Origin: a bacterium
Lineage (GTDB): Bacteria; UBA9089; JASEGY01
Reading direction: 5' to 3'
Assembly (NCBI GenBank): GCA_030019105.1
Contig: JASEGY010000102.1
Coordinates: 1 to 10,059, forward strand
Length of the DNA: 10,059 nucleotides
Shown: piece by piece, positions 7,901-10,059 of the stretch
Numbering within the stretch: the stretch's first letter is position 1
How the letters are laid out: the number at the start of each line of letters is the position of its first letter
Program-made: the position numbers and the translations under genes
Notes under the pieces: model-generated
The model's input: only the letters and a program-made list of their open reading frames with translations
Databases searched by the model: none
Told to the model about the DNA's origin: nothing

Positions 7901-9757
7901 ATCGATGACCAGAAGCCATTCAGCGCTCCAACCACTCCCATTCCCGGCCGCATCGTAGGCCTTGATCCGCCACAGGTAAGACCCATCAAGGAGGCTGAGG
8001 CTGTAAGTAGTTCCGGTAATGCCGGTTATGACCTCGACCGGGGTGGTGAATCCAGTCGCTATTTCAGCCATCTGAAGGGTATAAGTTTGGTTGCCGGTGT
8101 TGCTCATGTCATCGGTATCAGTTGCGGCATACCACTCGAAGGTGGGCGACGGATCAATAGAATAACTTCCGGAGACCGGAGACTTGAGGGTGGACGCGGA
8201 GGGGGCATTGATGTCAATAAATACCTTCCAGACCGTGGAAGCAGTAGTATTGCCCGCATTGTCAACGGCAATTACCCGCCACCAGGCAGTGGTGTCGCCA
8301 GTGCCTCCCCAATTGTGGGTTGATTCAAGTTGGGAAGCAGTCAAGCCGGATTTATTCAGCTCCGGGCTGCTAATGGTTGAATCCGTGTTATCTGCCTGAA
8401 TGGTGTAAGTTAACTGAGGTTCAGGATCATTCCAGTCAAAGAACGGCGTAGGGTCGTTGGTATAGCTATTGTTGGATGGTGAAATAAGGGTAACTGCCGC
8501 CGGGGCAGCAGTATCTATGATCACCTTCCGATGAATACTCCAGTTTCCCAACCGGTGGGAGGTATTCACTGCCCTGACGCGCCACCAGTAAGTCCTGTCA
8601 GGTAAAGTAACCGTTGGCTGGTAGAAGGTATTGGTTGGAGTGGCATCAATGAGGGTATCATCAGAGTCAGGGATGGAGAAACTTTCATCCTGGTCGATCT
8701 GTATCTGATAATAGGAAATATCAGACTGACCGTTCCAGCTAAAGAACGGAGTTGAGGTGTCTTTATATGCTCCATCCGCAGGGGTAAAAAGGGTCGGTGG
8801 GTTTGGCCCCTCCGTTGAAATTGGTTCGATGATGAATGTGCTTACTTTGCTCCAGTTACTGACACATCCCACATTGCACTTCACCCTCCAGAACCAGGTG
8901 CCCTCAGCCAGATCAACCGGCAGGTTGTAAGGTGAAGTAGTGGTATCAGACGAATGCCAGGGAGAGGTAAAGGTGTTGTGAGTAGATATTTGAAAAGAAT
9001 AAGTATCAGCCGAATTATCGGTTACCTTTTCCCAGGCAAAGCTCGGCCTGAGGTTATTGGTAATTGAATCATTGGGCAAAGAAATGAGCTCGGGTCCCCG
9101 CACCCTGATAGTCCAGACATTGCTGGCAAAGGCCGCATGTGACCAATTGCTCTGAACCCCGGTATCGGCCCCGTCAGAGGCCCTGACCCGCCAGTAATAT
9201 GTCCCGTTTTTGCCAATGTAAATAGTGCAGGAATTGGTGGTAGAGACAGTGGTCGTATCCGGGGAAGTAAAATTAGAGGCATCGTCTAATTGGATGGTAT
9301 AGGTGTCTGCCCCGGCATTTTCCCAGAGGAAGGTAACCACGTTACTCACGGTGTCACTTTCGCTCAATGGGGTGAGGAGCTTAGGTGGATAAAGATAAAA
9401 TTCCCACGGCCCAGCCCAGCCACTGTCCCAGGAAGGCAGGGTGTTTTTAACGGCCCTGACCCGCCAGTAGAAAGTTGTCCGCACGCCGTCTCCACCCAGG
9501 TAAGTGCTGGAGATAGTATAATTGGTATCACTGGTCTCGACTGCCTTTAGCAAAGGATCAAAGGAGGGATTATCCGCCAGTTCCAGGAAATAGCCGGTGG
9601 CATTGGAGACCCCGTTCCAACTGAAGGTAGGCCGGGCATCATAGATGGCGGTCTCATCCGCCGGTGAGGGATTGGCTGGCATCCCCTGGGCCAAAACCAA
9701 TTTGCTCATAAGTAGAATGAAGATGATAATAAGGCCAATCGTGCTTGTTTTTTTCAT
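1940..9757 (-). CDS. Giant secreted modular protein: 13 Ig/FN3-like repeats, beta-helix, PKD, cohesin, dockerin, sorting domain
   Basis: This 2605-residue protein is probably exported and surface-attached or extracellular. It starts with a clear Sec signal peptide: MKK, a hydrophobic stretch at residues 7-22, and cleavage likely after VLA at 23. Next come 13 Ig/FN3-like repeats (about 27-1352) and three parallel beta-helix modules (about 1369-2091). These are followed by a PKD domain (about 2097-2185), a cohesin-like domain (about 2190-2345) and a dockerin pair with two calcium loops, DTNNDGYVDARD and DANGDGTVNASD (about 2348-2423). After a linker comes a FlgD-Ig/Por-type sorting domain (about 2513-2605). 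No catalytic motif is visible, so adhesion, matrix building or carbohydrate binding is more likely than enzymatic activity; a polysaccharide-active beta-helix cannot be excluded. The start at 9757 fits the signal peptide. A weak ggggt lies eight bases upstream. The frame is intact throughout. I do not recognise a named gene. Confidence 0.93.
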   Translation of the reverse strand: MKKTSTIGLIIIFILLMSKLVLAQGMPANPSPADETAIYDARPTFSWNGVSNATGYFLELADNPSFDPLLKAVETSDTNYTISSTYLGGDGVRTTFYWRVRAVKNTLPSWDSGWAGPWEFYLYPPKLLTPLSESDTVSNVVTFLWENAGADTYTIQLDDASNFTSPDTTTVSTTNSCTIYIGKNGTYYWRVRASDGADTGVQSNWSHAAFASNVWTIRVRGPELISLPNDSITNNLRPSFAWEKVTDNSADTYSFQISTHNTFTSPWHSSDTTTSPYNLPVDLAEGTWFWRVKCNVGCVSNWSKVSTFIIEPISTEGPNPPTLFTPADGAYKDTSTPFFSWNGQSDISYYQIQIDQDESFSIPDSDDTLIDATPTNTFYQPTVTLPDRTYWWRVRAVNTSHRLGNWSIHRKVIIDTAAPAAVTLISPSNNSYTNDPTPFFDWNDPEPQLTYTIQADNTDSTISSPELNKSGLTASQLESTHNWGGTGDTTAWWRVIAVDNAGNTTASTVWKVFIDINAPSASTLKSPVSGSYSIDPSPTFEWYAATDTDDMSNTGNQTYTLQMAEIATGFTTPVEVITGITGTTYSLSLLDGSYLWRIKAYDAAGNGSGWSAEWLLVIDTVAPSQPVLVSPTNGSTTNDTTPIFDWEDVTDENLSYYSIVADTDGINLTTGWIIYDTLTGSPPLSYFQYSGTGFGEGTTYYWQVKAFDRAGNVGPSAIWQTKFDTTAPTDPVLVSPSHGTVTNDNTPAFNWDDVNGGESVISCRLQIAENNAFAPVVLEANDLAASTYTLYAYQALPDGVYYWRAMATDAAGNESEGNNKFSLTIDTTAPDSPTLTNPPPGTNVVVGSNPTFTWQAVTGADSYDLQIDDDPDFSSPVRSISGISPTIPTTSYTPSPVLSEGTYYWRVRARDAAGNIGNWRQSNESPGSVTVDTTAPDAPYLTSPADGAYLKESMPWFSWPAVTDSVTAGALTFDTIYYTIQFSKVSDFANTYSVYTNYPYAGNSTWYHPEYFSDPMFNSYNISFPDGTYYWRISATDYAGNESSFSNGRAFVVDTTVPSAPTLVAPANGAVVNPDTSTLIFNWSDEAGATYTLQVDDNNDFSSPEINKTLTLSSYTVTEALSNKSYYWRVKATDQAGNAGNWSTGTRIVIIDTQTGGDFSFPKAITPTHLSSISDSTPTFEWTAVTEGISPPITYTLQIDDNGSFSSPEIFTTTSTSYTHMTVMSEGIYYWRVQGEDAAHNNTNWSETVQFKVDTTTPSGPALILPANSGTSNAYPTFRWSDAADTSGVTYTLRIDLGDSTLTTPEIEVSNYSDTSYTVSSALVVGKTYYWRVRAQDGAGNPTEWSATWSVTISPTYLNRINGQISSLAIAESDTWTLANSPYVSEDDLIINDSATLTIEPGVVIKFKTGENISLLVKGLLNASGTSSHRITFTSNADTPQACDWRGIVFADQSNDSSVLNYCDILYAGSQNGLKQDAVEIRSASPTISNSRIAKSCGYGIYAQGNSHPRISSCTITENESSGILFEVPSGTLNVDTCTITWNKDWGIENLGDPWLGNTTNFNINGCTISANTSGGINTNASPSETIANNRIKNNRGWAIVKGKHSLADSIGSYVIKDNDISGNKHNGIHLTESKHSKDTTWYRNWNNADNIPVPIYFEWVSIDPGVSLSIKPGVVAKIGQDLTVKGTIIAQGTDTANNSVIFTSYQDDTAGGDTNYDGATTGQMGDWQFVYLDDASGTFDYCIFRYSKYGLKLNASSPTIQRSVFKDNAYRAIGCENGSSPVITGNTMQNNGGFDPHSLEGGIITTFGSDAAKPTITNNRIVNNNNNYPILITADNAGRLSGNIMTGNTYNAIRIQEVVANAGIAANVTWSDTGAPFLITEGLIVKDTAEWKIDPGVIIKVVGSINVNGWITAMGSSSSMITFTSRLDDEAGGDTNNDGSTTSPAKGNWGEITLNQSSDSSAFEYVLIRYASVGLNCVSSSPAIKQSQFTNCLTAINCNLGASPTITGVTMASNNLGLLTGASSRPTLSGSDIYGNNFGVLNTDNSIIINARNNWWGNLAGPKDSSLVGPGYNPAGLGNEVSDYVDYSSWRTVSQLPAANAGPDQTVSVGSLVMLDGTGSSDPEGDALTYIWTSAAGNPAPVTLTNVARPTFTPTTVGAYLFSLVVRDGGNNSLSDQVTVTVAAPSTNIPLRFDQASYTVTPGAQIEVKVEVGSAAFPANDMFGLFIKVNFLDSSYLSVVDVEAGDFLIGAGKNASSLVGPTWQVDNGNLEVGISRKGTNYTKGANGQGTVAKITFELSSTLTQGTTIDLTFSDVVAKDSNNSSYGLTTSASQIITGSGLVQYLTVWPGDTNNDGYVDARDVLPIGLYWNNTGSARSDASISWIGQRVLSWTPTAAIYADANGDGTVNASDVLVLGLNWHKRHNGSSSAPEKSFEFGAPAARPARSCGSSSFEVDQGTEGIDHSSHLAAYRAMYQALEGASSNQEAIREIREFLGSLIQQGLAATIPSATTLLQNYPNPINPETWIPFALEREAEVRIRIYDLSGRLVRELPLGELVAGSYMSKDRAAYWDGRNISGEEAASGVYLYQLQAGNRILTKRMIVMK
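1943..2221 (-). other. FlgD-Ig / type IX secretion C-terminal sorting domain
   Basis: The last 93 residues begin LLQNYPNPINPETWIPF. They continue with EVRIRIYDLSGRLVREL, an AAYWDGRNISGEEAASGVYLYQL core and end KRMIVMK. This is the beta-sandwich found as FlgD-like Ig domains and as Por/T9SS sorting signals: secretion across the outer membrane, often followed by cell-surface attachment. The segment before it (about residues 2465-2505) is a short helix-forming linker rich in Glu, Ala and Gln. Whether this organism has a type IX system cannot be seen here. Confidence 0.8.
2490..3470 (-). other. PKD domain, cohesin-like domain and extended dockerin in tandem
   Basis: The PKD-like domain (about 3205-3468) begins ANAGPDQTVSVGS, contains DGTGSSDPEGDALTYIW and ends with a VRDGGNNS...TVTV strand. 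The cohesin-like domain (about 2725-3190) begins LRFDQASYTVTPGAQIEVKV and contains FGLFIKVNF and the GTVAKITFEL strand typical of the family. The dockerin pair (about 2490-2716) has two EF-hand-like loops, DTNNDGYVDARDVLPIG and DANGDGTVNASDVLVLG. They are separated by about 30 more residues than in a classical cellulosomal dockerin. Both partner types in one chain suggest self-association or recruitment of other secreted proteins; this is inferred. Confidence 0.8.
3485..5650 (-). other. Three right-handed parallel beta-helix modules
   Basis: Three modules start near 5650, 4850 and 4160. Each opens with a Trp-rich strand, then (S/K)I(E/D/K)PGVVIK, a VKGxLxAxGT turn, ITFTSxxDD and a GDW segment. 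PbH1-type coils with SSPTIxxSxFxxN and GIxxxxSxPxIxxxxIxxN patterns follow. The third ends in NARNNWWGNLAGP and VDYSSW, a frequent closing motif of NosD/pectate-lyase-like helices in uncultured bacteria. Asn-ladder and Ser/Thr stacks are evident. No pectate lyase catalytic Asp/Arg set was identified. The likely role is carbohydrate interaction or a rigid surface rod. Confidence 0.8.
5700..9679 (-). other. Array of 13 Ig/FN3-like repeats in the giant protein
   Basis: Thirteen copies of a roughly 100-residue unit are marked by a YYWRVRAxDxAGN-type motif. The motif is encoded near plus positions 9470, 9190, 8888, 8583, 8278, 7967, 7648, 7348, 7038, 6663, 6370, 6064 and 5762. A typical unit runs DTTAPxxPxLxSPxxG, then TPxFxW, YTLQxDxxxxF, the WRVRA strand and AGNxSxWS. 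Early units (1-4) lack the DTTAP linker and the AGN turn that units 5-13 usually carry. Unit 10 has about 25 extra residues rich in Tyr. The DNA copies are well diverged, so this is an old expansion rather than a recent duplication. Such arrays usually act as stalks or binding surfaces. Confidence 0.88.
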
Positions 9758-9765
9758 AATCTTTA

Positions 9766-9769
9766 CCCC
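9766..9769 (-). promoter_or_regulatory. Weak ribosome binding site of the giant gene
   Basis: On the minus strand gggg (within tggggt) lies eight bases before the ATG at 9757. It is the only purine-rich match at proper spacing, and it supports the start that also gives the signal peptide. Confidence 0.4.
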
Positions 9770-9777
9770 ATTTTATA

Positions 9778-9819
9778 GATTTCGGAATGTGGATTTCGGA
9801 TTGCGGATTTCGGCCTTGT
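9778..9819. repeat. Three copies of a 14-bp tandem repeat upstream of the giant gene
   Basis: The motif gatttcgg recurs at exact 14-bp spacing (9778, 9792, 9806), giving units gatttcggaatgtg, gatttcggattgcg and gatttcggccttgt. They lie 20 to 62 bases before the start codon, in the place of the promoter or leader. No function is evident. Confidence 0.8.
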
Positions 9820-9862
9820 TCAGCGTTTGGGCCGCCAGGCCGGCTCGGCCCAGTCGGGATAG

Positions 9863-9900
9863 AGTCCATAGTCCATAACGTCCACAAAGTCCATAGTCCA
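9863..9900. repeat. 13-bp direct repeat agtccatagtcca
   Basis: Copies at 9863-9875 and 9888-9900 are identical, each containing two gtcca units, with another gtcca-like stretch between them. This is part of the low-complexity flank upstream of the giant gene. Confidence 0.75.
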
Positions 9901-9907
9901 CTAAAAA

Positions 9908-9983
9908 AAGCCACGGACTATCAAGAGACATTTTTCAGCTAAGTGGCTTACTCATCCGTGGTAAATGTCTGCCTATCCGTGGC
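9908..9983. repeat. Nested inverted repeats upstream of the giant gene
   Basis: The outer arms gccacgga (9910-9917) and tccgtggc (9976-9983) and the inner arms agacattt (9926-9933) and aaatgtct (9963-9970) are both perfect. A competing pair, aagccac (9908-9914) with gtggctt (9943-9949), shares the left arm. The motif atccgtgg also occurs as a direct repeat (9954-9961, 9975-9982). The element is compact, palindromic and noncoding, and resembles a small MITE-like or attenuator-like fold. Nothing decides between these. Confidence 0.65.
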
Positions 9984-10032
9984 TTGTGAAGAGGTGATTA
10001 ATTAGTATCCTCTTCAAATTTAATGGGTATCT

Positions 10033-10059
10033 GTTGTAAGTTGTAGGTTGTAAGTTGTA
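10033..10059. repeat. 7-bp tandem repeat gttgtaR at the window edge
   Basis: Four consecutive 7-bp units (gttgtaa, gttgtag, gttgtaa, gttgta) run into the end of the window, so the array is probably longer than seen. Confidence 0.75.

Noticed and set aside
9772..9777. -10 box TATAAA upstream of the giant gene
   Set aside because: It would place the transcript start at or within the ribosome binding site, and no -35 match lies at proper spacing.
9654..9914. 86-residue minus-strand frame overlapping the giant gene's start
   Set aside because: It is a low-complexity translation of the short repeats (LWTLWT) and conflicts with the signal peptide frame.

Overview
The window looks like a chromosomal segment of an uncultured or environmental bacterium of moderate GC content. 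The best clue is the C-terminus of the large secreted protein. It has the NYPNPxNPETWIPF...SGVYLYQL...KRMIVMK pattern of FlgD-Ig/type IX secretion (Por) sorting domains, which is common in the FCB superphylum and in candidate phyla such as Poribacteria. That placement is inference from motifs; no phylum is proved here.

Layout, both genes on the minus strand. (1) 1-155: short downstream flank with no recognisable gene. (2) 156-1445: bioF-like PLP enzyme (8-amino-7-oxononanoate synthase, biotin synthesis). It carries an in-frame 99-bp insertion made of a palindromic element (824-914) flanked by near-identical 8-bp repeats. (3) 1446-1939: a repeat-packed intergenic island. It holds nine 9-bp tandem units abutting the bioF start, three tandem 44-bp units that each fold as a perfect-looking three-way junction, and a 104-bp hairpin element (1817-1920) with the same core palindrome as the bioF insertion. 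An outer inverted repeat frames most of the island. (4) 1940-9757: one 2605-residue secreted modular protein. In order it has a signal peptide, 13 Ig/FN3-like repeats, three parallel beta-helix modules, a PKD domain, a cohesin-like domain, an extended dockerin pair, a linker and a C-terminal sorting domain. (5) 9758-10059: a second repeat-rich noncoding flank with 14-bp, 13-bp and 7-bp repeats and nested inverted repeats.

The two genes have no evident functional link. One is cytoplasmic cofactor biosynthesis and the other is an exported surface or extracellular-matrix type protein. They are co-oriented but separated by 494 bp of repeats, so an operon is unlikely. The most unusual content is the palindromic repeat family: one copy was inserted between genes, and a related copy has become part of a conserved enzyme's reading frame.
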